NCBI RefSeq assembly: GCF_900103445.1 | Contig: NZ_FNHS01000027.1 | Span: forward strand, 1-36,880 | From: Methylobacterium phyllostachyos | Lineage (GTDB): Bacteria > Pseudomonadota > Alphaproteobacteria > Rhizobiales > Beijerinckiaceae | DNA: 36,880 nucleotides | Direction: 5' to 3' | In this document: positions 22,537 through 30,042 of the stretch, piece after piece | Position numbering within the stretch: the stretch's first letter is position 1 | How the letters are laid out: every line of letters begins with the position of its first letter | Position numbers and translations under genes: made by a program | The notes under the pieces: generated by a model | What the model saw: the letters and a program-made list of their open reading frames with translations, nothing else | What the model was told of the DNA's origin: nothing | The model's database searches: none

Positions 22537-22730
22537 AGATAGCTCCGACCGTTGCGCCGCCGAGACTGCCCATGCCTGCGTAGACCGGAGCATCGGCTTG
22601 ATAGTTTGAGAAGCCGCGTGACGCGGTTGATGCCGCGCCACTGTCCCGATGAAGATGTCAGTGTGCCGAAGATGAGATTGGTCGCAGCATCGCCATCGCG
22701 AGGTCCGAACGCCACAAACGCGTAGCGCCC

Positions 22731-23405
22731 TCAGGCACCTCCGGCTAGGAAAGGCGCGGCCGCAGCCAACACCGCCGCCTTGGTCAGGGGCGCGTCGAAG
22801 GCACCGTCCCAGCCGACGAAGCCCCGCACTCGCCGTACCTCGGCGGCGTGCCGCGCCTCGACCGAGTGGATCTGCAAAGCCGTCGTCAGCACCGGCGTAC
22901 CCTGCAGGTTGCCGGCCTGCCCCTTGTACGCCGCCACCCCGAGATCCTCGAACGTGCTCGACAGCGTGGTGAACGTGTCGAAATTGGCGAACACGTCCGG
23001 GTACTTGCCCTTGCCGGTAAAGTCGAAGGCCGGCGGCGGGATAGCGGCACCGCCGAGTGCGCCCTGCAGCAGGCGCACGTGCTCGGCCTCATGGCGGGCG
23101 AGCTGCGTGAACACGGCCCGATAGCGCGCCGGGATCAGGCGGGGCGTGGCCAGCGCCGTGCGGTAGAACTCCGCCTCCAGGTACTCCAGGGTCAGGGCGA
23201 ACCGGAGCACGTCCACCACCTGCCCCGGTAGGCCCTGCGCGAAAACCTCAGTGGAGGCTACCGCCAGCAAGGTCGGTGCGCTGGCGAGCGCCCCGAGCGT
23301 ACCGGCGGCGCGGGTAAACAGGCCTCGGCGCGAGGTCATACGGGCGGTGAGATCAGGGTCGAGGGCGTCGATCAGCGTGGGAGCGGCAGGCATAAAAGCG
23401 GTCAT
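22731..23405 (-). CDS. exported Ferritin_2-type protein, copy B
   Basis: 224 aa from ATG 23405 (MTAFMPAAPTLIDALDPDLT), with GAGGACACCGCC upstream. SRRGLFTRAAGTLGALAS is a Tat-type signal. The mature domain follows the Ferritin_2 pattern: helix with EYLEAEFYRTAL, ARHEAEHVRLLQGALGG, then VEARHAAEVRRV, supplying Glu/His for a diiron or single-metal site. Relatives are linked to desiccation and stress tolerance. It is 41 bases downstream of the other ferritin-like gene, so both form an operon. Confidence 0.82.
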   Translation of the reverse strand: MTAFMPAAPTLIDALDPDLTARMTSRRGLFTRAAGTLGALASAPTLLAVASTEVFAQGLPGQVVDVLRFALTLEYLEAEFYRTALATPRLIPARYRAVFTQLARHEAEHVRLLQGALGGAAIPPPAFDFTGKGKYPDVFANFDTFTTLSSTFEDLGVAAYKGQAGNLQGTPVLTTALQIHSVEARHAAEVRRVRGFVGWDGAFDAPLTKAAVLAAAAPFLAGGA

Positions 23406-23446
23406 GGCGGTGTCCTCACTAGCAGGGATGAGCGTCGGCCGGGCGA

Positions 23447-24154
23447 TCACGGCAACTGGCTCGCGCTGACCGGGGTGAGGACGAACGGCACCACCTTGGG
23501 CAGCACCTGCGAGGGCACGAGCGCGCGGTCCAGGCCGTTGCCATCGACGATGTCGTTGCCGGCGAACGCCGCACTGTAGGGGTTGAGCATGTCGCGGATC
23601 GTGGCGGCATGGCGCGCCTCGACCGAGACGATCGAGCCAGCCTTGGCCAGGAAGTCCGGGTTGCGCAGGAGCTGACCGGCGCCGTTGTAGGCGGCCACCC
23701 CGAGGTCCTCGAAGGTGCGAGCGGTGCCGAGCACGCTCTGGCGGCTGGCGAAGTTGACCCGGCCGAAATCGACCTGCAGATCCGGAATGGCGTTGCCGCC
23801 GAGCGCGGAGCGGAAGAACTCACGGTGGGCGACCTCGTGGCTCTGAATACCCGTGAGGCTCTGCTCATCGGAGGGGTTGAAGCCGCGATAGGGCTGCTGC
23901 AGCACCTGGGTGTAGAAAGCGGCCTCCAACTGCTCCAGGGCGTAGGCGTAGTTCAGGACGGCGAAATCGCCCTGGCCGAGGTCGACCGTACCGCCGGCGA
24001 GCGTGGCACCACGCTGAGCGAAGGCTTTGCTGAGGTTCAGCTCCAGGAAGGCGGTCGATGCAGCGAGGATGCCGGCCGTCTTGAGAAGCCCACGGCGCGA
24101 GCGCGCGGTGGCTTCAGCCTCTTTATCGCATTTTGTTTGAGCTGAGCGGATCAC
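23447..24154 (-). CDS. exported Ferritin_2-type protein, copy A
   Basis: 235 aa from a GTG with GGGAGG five bases upstream (VIRSAQTKCDKEAEATARSR reads on). SRRGLLKTAGILAASTAF is a Tat-type signal. The domain has EQLEAAFYTQVLQQPYRG, HEVAHREFFRSALGG and VEARHAATIRDML, the Glu/His pattern of Ferritin_2. It is homologous to copy B but diverged, so the pair is an old duplication. The promoter should lie in the AT-rich region 24155-24464, shared with the divergent Met-rich gene. Confidence 0.82.
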   Translation of the reverse strand: MIRSAQTKCDKEAEATARSRRGLLKTAGILAASTAFLELNLSKAFAQRGATLAGGTVDLGQGDFAVLNYAYALEQLEAAFYTQVLQQPYRGFNPSDEQSLTGIQSHEVAHREFFRSALGGNAIPDLQVDFGRVNFASRQSVLGTARTFEDLGVAAYNGAGQLLRNPDFLAKAGSIVSVEARHAATIRDMLNPYSAAFAGNDIVDGNGLDRALVPSQVLPKVVPFVLTPVSASQLP

Positions 24155-24464
24155 GAGCACCTCCCAATTTCGGCGACATCGTGGCGCCATCAAAGAAGCT
24201 GCGATGCTCTGGCCAAGCTCACCAATAACGTAAGTTAGAAAGTTGTCGTGAAATCATGCCGGTTTCGGAATTTATTTCATTCCCGTAAAAAAAGCGACCA
24301 CTAGGCGAAACTTTATGTTCGAGCAGTTCGTACAAGCAGGTTTTGCCTATCAATCATTTGATGTCTAACGCGCAAAAGTCATTGTCATTTAGGAACTTAG
24401 GCGGTGATCGTTGACTTCCACGAACCGAGCGGGCGATCAGTCCGCGCCCTGAAGGAGATCTCAC
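24155..24464. promoter_or_regulatory. AT-rich divergent promoter region (ferritin-like pair / Met-rich gene)
   Basis: 310 bases, distinctly AT-rich, between the leftward ferritin-like operon and the rightward Met-rich gene. It holds an inverted repeat (GGAAT-TTATTTC-ATTCC, about 24270-24286) and GGAGATCT as ribosome site before 24465. No clear sigma-factor boxes were identified, but the position implies coordinated control of the two transcripts. Confidence 0.45.
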
Positions 24465-24698
24465 ATGAAGAAGATCACGTCCGCGCTTGCTGCCGTAACC
24501 CTGCTTGGCGGCCTAGCCCTTGGTGCCGGTTCAGCGTCCGCTGCCCCAATGGCCATTAGCGGTCTTCAGGCTGGCCAGCCAGGCATCACCCAAGTCCGCA
24601 TGAGCAGTAGCGAGCGCATGATGTTGAAGAAGCGGATGATGCGGAAGAAGATGATGCGTCGGCACATGATGAAGAAGCGCATGATGAACCGCATGTAA
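24465..24698 (+). CDS. Met/Lys/Arg-rich small exported protein
   Basis: 77 aa with a signal peptide (MKKITSALAAVTLLGGLALG, cleaved after ASAA). The C-terminal 30 residues are repeated Met pairs between basic residues (SERMMLKKRMMRKKMMRRHM, then MKKRMMNRM). The ribosome site GGAGA is well placed. Met-rich tracts can bind Cu(I) or absorb oxidants, and the basic charge would allow binding to RNA, DNA or anionic polymers; none is tested. It shares design, not obvious sequence, with 6146-6373, and is divergent from two ferritin-like genes. Confidence 0.75.
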   Translation: MKKITSALAAVTLLGGLALGAGSASAAPMAISGLQAGQPGITQVRMSSSERMMLKKRMMRKKMMRRHMMKKRMMNRM

Positions 24699-24991
24699 TG
24701 GCCCACTGGAGGGGTTCCTACCTGGGCCCCTCCATCGCCTTATTGCTCTTCCCAACCAACGAGGCTGACGCCTTGTCCTGCTCTTACAGGCTCACGACGG
24801 TACCCTGTCCGCTCTACCCGGGATGCTTCCGCTGGGTCGTGTCATCCGCGGATGGCTTCTTTTCCGAGCAGTCAGCCTACCCCTATGCAACCAAGGCAGC
24901 TGCCAGCATCGTGGGCCGTGTCCGAATGGCCGATCTGAGTAACGGCAGGCAGGAAACGGAACCGCTTATTTCTGAACCGAAAAGCCCATGA
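24698..24991 (+). CDS. possible downstream gene overlapping the Met-rich gene stop
   Basis: 97 aa; ATG overlaps the TAA of the Met-rich gene (TAATG). The middle looks protein-like (LSCSYRLTTVPCPLYPGCFR, WVVSSADGFFSEQSAYPYAT), but the first 15 codons run through the hairpin at 24707-24734. It could instead start later or be chance. If real, it would be a small Cys-containing protein co-transcribed with the Met-rich one. Confidence 0.35.
   Translation: MAHWRGSYLGPSIALLLFPTNEADALSCSYRLTTVPCPLYPGCFRWVVSSADGFFSEQSAYPYATKAAASIVGRVRMADLSNGRQETEPLISEPKSP
24707..24734 (+). terminator. hairpin after the Met-rich gene
   Basis: TGGAGGGG (24707-24714) pairs perfectly with CCCCTCCA (24727-24734), loop of 12. 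TCGCCTTATTGCTCTT follows, moderately T-rich. It lies eight bases past the stop of the Met-rich gene, so it is a candidate terminator, competing with the reading of 24698-24991 as a gene. Confidence 0.5.
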
Positions 24992-25457
24992 TGACGGCGG
25001 TCTTCGCCATCGTGCGGCGCAGGCCCGGCATTGTCGCCTCGCGAGTTCGTTTGATCAGGGCCATTGCCGACCGGGCGGTTGCGTGTACTTTTGGAGATTG
25101 GCCGGATTGAGGAAACCCATTGGGTCTGGGTCAGTCCGCGAAAGCCGCTGCCTCAACCGCGAACACCTAGCAGCGGGCCGCAGATATCTCGAAGGCTCAC
25201 CTCGGACTTGCGGCGCAGGTCGGCGACGCTGGGGATTTTTTGGCCATGGCGCTGAGCTATGGTGAGTCCTCCTGCCCTGTCCACCAGCGTCTCCCGCGGC
25301 ACAACCAGCCGTCTACGAGTCCGGCAAGCACCGGCAGACATTCCGGACTGGCATTGCCGACAGAGCCATCACCACATCCGGGAAGCGCTGGGCAACCGTG
25401 ATCGCATCGTCGTAGTGCATGGCTTAGGGATGGCGCGCAGATCGATGGAGGCTGAAG
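24992..25457. other. region of gene remnants
   Basis: 466 bases between the Met-rich block and 25458. A 40-codon frame at 24988-25110 (MMTAVFAIVRRRPGIVASRV) and the ATA-start remnant at 25153-25260 look like decayed short genes; neither has a full normal signal set. No RNA gene or repeat was identified. Confidence 0.35.
25153..25260 (-). pseudogene. short gene with ATA in place of a start codon
   Basis: On the minus strand GGAGG (25268-25272) is followed after seven bases by ATA, not ATG, and then by a protein-like reading (AQRHGQKIPSVADLRRKSEV, SLRDICGPLLGVRG). The PSVADLRR block recalls the PTVADLRR start of the 12433/20452 protein family. An ATG-to-ATA change would silence it, or ATA may be used weakly. 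At 35 codons confidence is low. Confidence 0.3.
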
Positions 25458-25727
25458 ATGGCCAAGGACGAGAAGAGCACGTTCCCCGGCGCCTTGAGGG
25501 ACCACCAAGACGCGGTAAAGGCCGAGGCTGAGAAGGTCGGCACTAAGATCGACGAGGCGTTCGGCAAGCTGGCCAAGAAGATGCGCGAGCGGGCCGACAA
25601 GGCGAAGGGGAAAATGGGGGAGGCGCGGAAGCCCGAGAAGCGCGCGGTCCTCCAGCGTCGCTTCAAACTTTATGCGGACGCAGCAACCCACCTTGAAGAG
25701 CGCCTTCCGCAGCGTGACGGCGACTGA
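25458..25727 (+). CDS. small helical Lys/Ala-rich protein
   Basis: 89 aa from ATG 25458, with GGAGG nearby. The middle is a continuous amphipathic helix (DAVKAEAEKVGTKIDEAFGK, LAKKMRERADKAKGKMG) and the end is basic. This resembles stress-type helical proteins such as CsbD-like or LEA-like proteins, but no domain is named with confidence. It is soluble and probably cytosolic. Confidence 0.65.
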   Translation: MAKDEKSTFPGALRDHQDAVKAEAEKVGTKIDEAFGKLAKKMRERADKAKGKMGEARKPEKRAVLQRRFKLYADAATHLEERLPQRDGD

Positions 25728-25784
25728 GCGAGACCTGACGCCACGGATCGGGCTAAGCTCTGGCAGCGGTTAGGGTGCAGCCGG

Positions 25785-25815
25785 GGGGCCATACCATCAC
25801 GGCTTGCCCGGCCCC
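25785..25815 (-). terminator. hairpin at the end of the leftward HTH gene
   Basis: GGGGCC (25785-25790) pairs with GGCCCC (25810-25815). It lies 30 bases beyond the stop of the leftward gene at 25845. Its CACGGCTTGCCCGGC segment resembles the one at 26769-26782 on the other side of the two-gene module. Confidence 0.4.
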
Positions 25816-25844
25816 ACTGAAATACCGACTGCGCGGCGGGGCGG

Positions 25845-26186
25845 TTACCGGCTCCTCCGCGTCGCCTTCTGAGCAGCTTCCCGAGCGGTCCGTCTCGCGG
25901 CACGTCGCTCCTCCAGCAAAGCCTTGAAGTCGACGATCTCGACCGCGGGCACCTCCTTGCGCCGTCTACAGCTTGGCGTGGCTGGTGGCGGAGCTTCGAC
26001 GCGCCGTTGGCGCTCCCGGAACCGGTCAATGTCGGCAGGGTCGAACCGCTTTCGGGTGCGCTTCTCGCCGAGACCTACAGAGATGTAGGCGATGTCGCCG
26101 CGGGCTACGTGACCGTCGAGGGTCCGCCGGCTGATCCGCAGCAGCTCGGCTGCCTCATCGGCTGTGAGGAGATCGGGTTCGGGCAT
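25845..26186 (-). CDS. excisionase-type HTH protein
   Basis: 113 aa from ATG 26186, preceded by GGGAG at seven bases. The N-terminus (PEPDLLTADEAAELLRISRR, TLDGHVARGDIAYISVGLGE) is the excisionase/AlpA winged HTH used to bind DNA in recombination or regulation. The C-terminal half is highly basic (EERRAARRTAREAAQKATRR). It is divergent from the HTH gene at 26240 across 53 bases, so both could be regulated from that space. Confidence 0.75.
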   Translation of the reverse strand: MPEPDLLTADEAAELLRISRRTLDGHVARGDIAYISVGLGEKRTRKRFDPADIDRFRERQRRVEAPPPATPSCRRRKEVPAVEIVDFKALLEERRAARRTAREAAQKATRRSR

Positions 26187-26239
26187 AGGATGCTCCCAGA
26201 GCACGCCATCAAACGCGAGTTCGCAGAGGATGCCTGCCG

Positions 26240-26734
26240 ATGCCAGAGCCGACGATCGCCGAGATTGAGCGCGAGGTCGTCCACATGGCCTATGTCGTGG
26301 AGCGCTACGGTGAGCGATACCGGCCGATCCTCGATAGCCTCGCCGGCCATCTTGAGGCGTATCGGCGCCGAAGACCATCGCCGGAGAGGGGCATGCCGAA
26401 GCGACCGAGACAGCCGCGGGAGCCCATAGCGCTCGAGCCGCGCTGCCTGACTATCGCGGACGCCGCGGCCTACTGTGGGCTAACGCCAGGCGGCTTCCGG
26501 CAATGGGTCAGCATCGGCAGGTTGCCACCTTCGCTCCCGGGTACGCACCGATGGGACCGGAGGGCTATCGACTTCGCCTTGGATCGGTTGAGCGGACTCC
26601 CAGGCCCGGGAGCAGGCGATCTCGATGAGGACGCCATGGACCGATGGCTGCAGGAGCATGGAGTGCAGGGAGCAGAGGCGCGAAAACCTGACCCGAACCG
26701 CCGTGGGCCTACCTGGCGGCGCGTTCCGAAGTGA
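26240..26734 (+). CDS. HTH protein of excisionase/MerR-like type
   Basis: 164 aa. The N-terminal helical part (MPEPTIAEIEREVVHMAYVV, ERYGERYRPILDSLAGHLEA) precedes an excisionase-like HTH at about residues 68-113 (LTIADAAAYCGLTPGGFRQW, GTHRWDRRAIDFALDRLSG). The C-terminus is basic. The R-x-(L/V)-P-x(3)-P-GTHRWDRR wing is frequent in rhizobial phage and plasmid HTH proteins. Partners or targets are unknown; the ribosome site AGAGGA is present. Confidence 0.72.
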   Translation: MPEPTIAEIEREVVHMAYVVERYGERYRPILDSLAGHLEAYRRRRPSPERGMPKRPRQPREPIALEPRCLTIADAAAYCGLTPGGFRQWVSIGRLPPSLPGTHRWDRRAIDFALDRLSGLPGPGAGDLDEDAMDRWLQEHGVQGAEARKPDPNRRGPTWRRVPK

Positions 26735-26749
26735 CATCGCGCGAGGCTG

Positions 26750-26782
26750 GCCGGGCGGCTATATTGTCACGGCTCGCCCGGC
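26750..26782 (+). terminator. hairpin after the rightward HTH gene
   Basis: GCCGGGCG (26750-26757) pairs perfectly with CGCCCGGC (26775-26782), loop of 17. It lies 15 bases beyond the stop at 26734. There is no strong T-tract. The sequence parallels the hairpin at 25785-25815. Confidence 0.4.
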
Positions 26783-26880
26783 TCTGCACATCCCGACCGC
26801 ACCGCGGTTGATGGCATAGACGTATGGACATGGTAATTGGCCGTTAACCGGTCAGCCAGAGCTTGACGCAAGGAACTACG

Positions 26881-26920
26881 GACTGACGTGTCTACGTCAT
26901 TACGTAAGCACGCAATGAGG
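26881..26920. repeat. candidate partition site (parS-like) upstream of parA
   Basis: GACTGACGTG (26881-26890) is followed by a 24-bp sequence at 26892-26915 (CTACGTCATTACGTAAGCAC then GCAA) that recurs exactly at 27932-27955 beyond the partner gene. It contains ACG-type heptad steps (TACGTCA, TACGTAA, CACGCAA). The location just before parA is typical for operator/centromere sites bound by ribbon-helix-helix partition proteins. Confidence 0.6.
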
Positions 26921-26925
26921 TACGG

Positions 26926-27570
26926 ATGTACGTTGTAGTGGTCGCGAGCCAAAAGGGTGGCGCCGGAAAAACTTCGCTCATGCGCAGCCTCGCGGTGGCA
27001 ACCCATCAGGCCGGGCACGCGACGGCGCTCCTCGACACGGATCCACAAGGCTCGCTCACGAGCTGGTGGAACCGGCGGGAGGATCAGCAGCCGGCGTTGG
27101 TCCGGTTCGATGTGGCGGACTTCCGGGCCGGCGCCGATCAGCTCGCCGCGGCCGGCATAGAGTACCTGTTCGTGGACACCCCACCGTCGGTCCGGCCGGA
27201 GTTGCGGACCCTGCTCGGACACGCCAGCCTTGCGGTGGTGCCGGTGCGCCCCTCTCCTGACGATCTCGACGCGGTGGGCGACACCCTGGCGCTGATTGAG
27301 GATGCCGGCTGCCCATTCGTGTTCGTGCTCACGCAGGCCAAGCCGCGGACTCGGCTGCAGATGCAAGCCGTGATGGCGCTGGCAAAGCATGGGAAGCTCG
27401 CCCCGACCGTCGTCCACGATCGCACCGACTTCCCGACGGCCGCGATCACAGGCAAGGCCGTGACGGAGTTCGAGCCTGAAACGGCCGCGGCGCGCGAGGT
27501 TAAGGAAGTGCTTGAGTACGTAATGACGCAACTGCGTAAGGACGCAGGCAAGGTAAAGGTTGGGCGCTGA
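26926..27570 (+). CDS. parA: ParA-family partition ATPase (short, type Ib-like)
   Basis: 214 aa. It begins MYVVVVASQKGGAGKT with the deviant Walker A (K10, K15), followed by LLDTDPQGSLTSWW (Walker A') and EYLFVDTPP (Walker B). There is no N-terminal HTH, as in type Ib ParA proteins that rely on a small RHH partner for DNA binding. ParA forms ATP-dependent patterns on the nucleoid to distribute the replicon. The next gene starts two bases after its stop and encodes the RHH partner. Its 3' end carries a diverged inverted copy of the flanking repeat (TACGTAATGACGCA, about 27518). Confidence 0.92.
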   Translation: MYVVVVASQKGGAGKTSLMRSLAVATHQAGHATALLDTDPQGSLTSWWNRREDQQPALVRFDVADFRAGADQLAAAGIEYLFVDTPPSVRPELRTLLGHASLAVVPVRPSPDDLDAVGDTLALIEDAGCPFVFVLTQAKPRTRLQMQAVMALAKHGKLAPTVVHDRTDFPTAAITGKAVTEFEPETAAAREVKEVLEYVMTQLRKDAGKVKVGR

Positions 27571-27572
27571 AC

Positions 27573-27902
27573 ATGGCAGGCAAGCAACCGCCGTCCCTCG
27601 ACGGGCTGATCCAGGCGAAGGGTGCGCCCCGGCCGTCAGACGTGCCGCAGCGGGGCGAGGCGTCGAGCCCGGCCGCCGCTCCACCAGCTACACCCGCTTT
27701 GGCTCCCGCGCCTGCCCCGCCGCCGCCCGCCTCGTCGTCTCGGTCGGGAACCGACGCGGAGCCGCGCACAAAGTCGCTCACGCTGCGCCTGTCCGAACCT
27801 CGGTATCAGCGGCTCCGTCGGTTCGCCTTCGACCGGGACGCCAGCCATCAGGAAGTGATCGAAGCGGCCTTGATCGCGTACCTCGATCGCGAGGGCGGCT
27901 AA
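27573..27902 (+). CDS. ribbon-helix-helix partition partner (ParB/ParG-like)
   Basis: 109 aa. The first 65 residues are disordered and Pro/Ala-rich (MAGKQPPSLDGLIQAKGAPR, then an APAPAPPPPA run). The C-terminus is a ribbon-helix-helix: TKSLTLRLSEPRYQRLRRFA, FDRDASHQEVIEAALIAYLD. In ParG/CopG-type partition partners the flexible N-terminus stimulates the ParA ATPase. The close spacing and the 24-bp repeats on both sides fit an autoregulating centromere-binding role. Confidence 0.88.
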   Translation: MAGKQPPSLDGLIQAKGAPRPSDVPQRGEASSPAAAPPATPALAPAPAPPPPASSSRSGTDAEPRTKSLTLRLSEPRYQRLRRFAFDRDASHQEVIEAALIAYLDREGG

Positions 27903-27924
27903 CGCCGTGACGCATCCGCTTGGG

Positions 27925-27970
27925 TGCGTGGCTACGTCATTACGTAAGCACGCAACTGCTGACTGACGTG
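27925..27970. repeat. candidate partition site beyond the RHH gene
   Basis: The exact 24-bp copy (27932-27955) lies within a near-perfect palindrome (27925-27954; outer TGCGTG...CACGCA, inner TACGT...ACGTA), and GACTGACGTG recurs at 27961-27970. In the upstream site the same decamer precedes the 24-mer. Two well-conserved sites bracket the parA-RHH pair. Confidence 0.6.
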
Positions 27971-28072
27971 GGTGCAGGCTTGCGGAGACAGCCTCGATCC
28001 TGCACACCCCCGAACGCAAGACAAGAACGCTTATCTTGCGTCGGAGTTTTGATCGGGCCGAAGGAGGCGGGC

Positions 28073-28237
28073 GTGGTGATCATAGGACCAACCCAATCGC
28101 AGCCCGGCGCGCCGTGGGTTGTCAGCGTGTCAGGGGTCGAGCGGCGGTTCCCCACCCGTGAGGCTGCTCAATTCTGGATCGACGCCTGCCTTCTGGCTGG
28201 CCGTGTTCTGGAGGGTTATGGCGAGCCTCTGCCATGA
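28073..28237 (+). CDS. 54-aa protein coupled to the recombinase
   Basis: Starts at GTG 28073 with GGAGG close upstream; the longer frame through the palindrome is rejected. The sequence VVIIGPTQSQPGAPWVVSVS, then GVERRFPTREAAQFWIDACL, is protein-like. Its stop overlaps the recombinase ATG by four bases (ATGA). Function unknown; perhaps an accessory or regulator of the recombinase. Confidence 0.55.
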   Translation: MVIIGPTQSQPGAPWVVSVSGVERRFPTREAAQFWIDACLLAGRVLEGYGEPLP

Positions 28238-29133
28238 GCACCGCCCTCGTCCCAATCGCCGATCCCGTCGAGGCGCTGCCACCCGCGCAGGCCGACGACG
28301 ACGCGCAGATGGTCCGGCTGTGGCTCGCCAGATCATCAAGCCCGAACACGCGCCGGAACTATGAGCGCGAGGCTCGTCAATTCATGGCGTCTATCGACAA
28401 GCCGCTCGGCGCCGTGCGGATGGGCGAGCTGCAGGAGTACATCGCGGCCCGGCCGGGATCCTCCGCGACGGTGGCGCTGACGGCCGCGGCGCTCAAGAGC
28501 CTGTTTGCCTTCGCGCAGGAGATCGGGTTCCTGCGCTTCAACATCGGCGCGGCTGTGAAGGTGCCGCCGATCAAGAACACCCTGGCCGAGCGCATCATGG
28601 CGGAAGCCGACGCGCTGTTGATGATCCGGCAAGAGCCGGTCCTGCGAAACCGCGTGCTGCTGACGGTGCTGTACGGCGGCGGCCTGCGCATCTCGGAGGT
28701 GTGCGGCCTGCGCTGGCGGGATCTCGCAGCTCGCGACTCGGCCGGGCAAACGACAGTGTTCGGCAAGGGCGGCAAGACGCGGGCGGTGCTGCTGTCGGCC
28801 GCGACGTGGAAGGTGCTGATGGCGCTCCGCGACGATCAAGCGGCAAAGTCTACCAACTGGTCGGTCGAGGCGCCGGTGTTCCTATCGCGGAAGGGCGGGG
28901 CGCTCGACCCGAGCGCAGTCCATCGGGTGGTGAAGGCCGCGGCCGCCAGGGCAGGGCTGCCGGGCGAGGTCTCGGCGCACTGGCTCCGGCACGCGCACGC
29001 CTCGCATAGCCTCGATCGCGGGGCGCCGATCCATCTCGTGCAGGCCACGTTGGGGCACGCCTCGGTGGCGACGACGGGGCGGTATCTGCACGCGCGACCG
29101 TCTGAGAGCTCAGCGAAGTTCCTGGGGGTTTAA
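28234..29133 (+). CDS. tyrosine recombinase (XerC/D-like integrase)
   Basis: 299 aa, near the usual length. The N-terminal SAM-like core-binding domain (PNTRRNYEREARQFMASIDK, VALTAAALKSLFAFAQ) is followed by the catalytic domain: R152 in GLRISEVCGLRW, Lys in GKGGKTR (about 176-179), H249-W-L-R252 in HWLRHAHASH, LGHASVATTGRYLH with His about 275 and nucleophile Tyr284. Such enzymes resolve multimers or integrate elements. Its place beside the partition genes suggests a replicon-resolution role. A separate C-terminal remnant of another integrase follows directly. Confidence 0.9.
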   Translation: MSTALVPIADPVEALPPAQADDDAQMVRLWLARSSSPNTRRNYEREARQFMASIDKPLGAVRMGELQEYIAARPGSSATVALTAAALKSLFAFAQEIGFLRFNIGAAVKVPPIKNTLAERIMAEADALLMIRQEPVLRNRVLLTVLYGGGLRISEVCGLRWRDLAARDSAGQTTVFGKGGKTRAVLLSAATWKVLMALRDDQAAKSTNWSVEAPVFLSRKGGALDPSAVHRVVKAAAARAGLPGEVSAHWLRHAHASHSLDRGAPIHLVQATLGHASVATTGRYLHARPSESSAKFLGV

Positions 29134-29134
29134 C

Positions 29135-29245
29135 ATGGCGCTCGCCAGCATGAACCAGTCGGGCCACCGGGATCCCCGGACGGTGCTCGGCTACATCCGC
29201 CGGGCCAACGCCTTCAAGGGACACTCGGGGAGCGAGTTCTTGTGA
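29135..29245 (+). pseudogene. C-terminal fragment of an integrase, copy 1
   Basis: Directly after the recombinase stop, a 36-codon frame (MALASMNQSGHRDPRTVLGY, IRRANAFKGHSGSEFL) resembles the C-terminus after the catalytic His of a tyrosine recombinase (VLGYIRRANAF). A related 28-codon stretch is at 30323-30406 (about 78% identical DNA by eye). They mark recombination endpoints or decayed integrases. Confidence 0.55.
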
Positions 29246-29458
29246 ACACCCCGTACCGATCCGAGTGACTAACCCCGCGCCGCGAGGCTCGTCACACCGC
29301 GGCAACAGGACCGGAGAAACGACCTACTCATAACTTCCGCGCGAACACTTTCGGCATCGGTCTCGTTAGCCGCGTCCAGATTTTGCCTTGCTTGATTGCT
29401 GTCTTGGAGACGGCCGGCATTGGAAGGGCTGGTTTGCGAGATCTAAGGGCCAGCAACA
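29246..29458. other. intergenic, no gene seen
   Basis: About 210 bases between the integrase fragment and the truncated PhyH gene. No start/stop pair, repeat or hairpin worth naming was found. The junction where the PhyH gene lost its 5' part should lie near 29459-29510. Confidence 0.4.
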
Positions 29459-29965
29459 ATGTCGATCGCTCGAACCATTCGCAGCACTCTCATGTCGCCG
29501 CTTTGGCTGGCACAGATCACCTACGTGCCGGGCTCGCACCGGCTGACCAAGCGTCGACTCGCTTGGGAGCGGCGCACCGCGATCAACGCGGCCAGCGGCC
29601 TCGACCGCCTAAGTGGCCGCGGCTCGTTCCGGGCGAGCCCTGCCGAGCTGAAGCGGATGGGCTACGCCGACCCAGTGGCCTTCGCGGTTCCGGGCAATAC
29701 GTTGGTGGTGGGCGACACGGTGGGCTTCCACGCCCGGGGGCCGTCCCTGCGGCCAGCGGTCCGCATCGAGGTCTGGGCCTACGATCGGCACAACCCGTTC
29801 CTGCCGCTCGCCGGCTTCGACATATGGTCGCTGACCGGCCTCGCCCGCTGGCGCACCCGGATCGAGTGGTGGCTGCTCGACCGACTTGAGCAGCTCGGCC
29901 TACGCCGCAACGTCTGGCGCCCGGTAGGCCCGATCACTGCCGACGCCCGGCCGCAGGTCGTGTGA
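29459..29965 (+). pseudogene. truncated phytanoyl-CoA dioxygenase (PhyH) family gene, C-terminal part
   Basis: The frame from ATG 29459 opens with unrelated sequence (MSIARTIRSTLMSPLWLAQ). From ITYVPGSHRLTKRRLAWERR onward it matches the C-terminal half of a PhyH 2-oxoglutarate/Fe(II) dioxygenase: VPGSH, then PGNTLVVGDTVGFHARG with the second iron-binding His, and RIEVWAYDRHNPFLPL. Full members are about 300 residues with the HxD motif earlier, so at least the N-terminal third is missing. Catalysis is unlikely. Confidence 0.6.
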
Positions 29966-30042
29966 TCGATCGCATTTTGAATACGACCTGATAGACGGAT
30001 GCCACCTCCGGGGCGTTTCTTTCGGTCCATCCGGGGCTGGTC

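Noticed and set aside
24395..24420. GGAAC...CGTT motif upstream of the Met-rich gene as an EcfG promoter
   Set aside because: The spacer is only 12 bases instead of 16-18, so the motif does not fit.
26767..27684. 305-codon open frame antisense to parA and the RHH gene
   Set aside because: It lies fully opposite two well-supported genes, has Arg/Gly/His-rich chance composition and no family pattern. High GC produces such frames.
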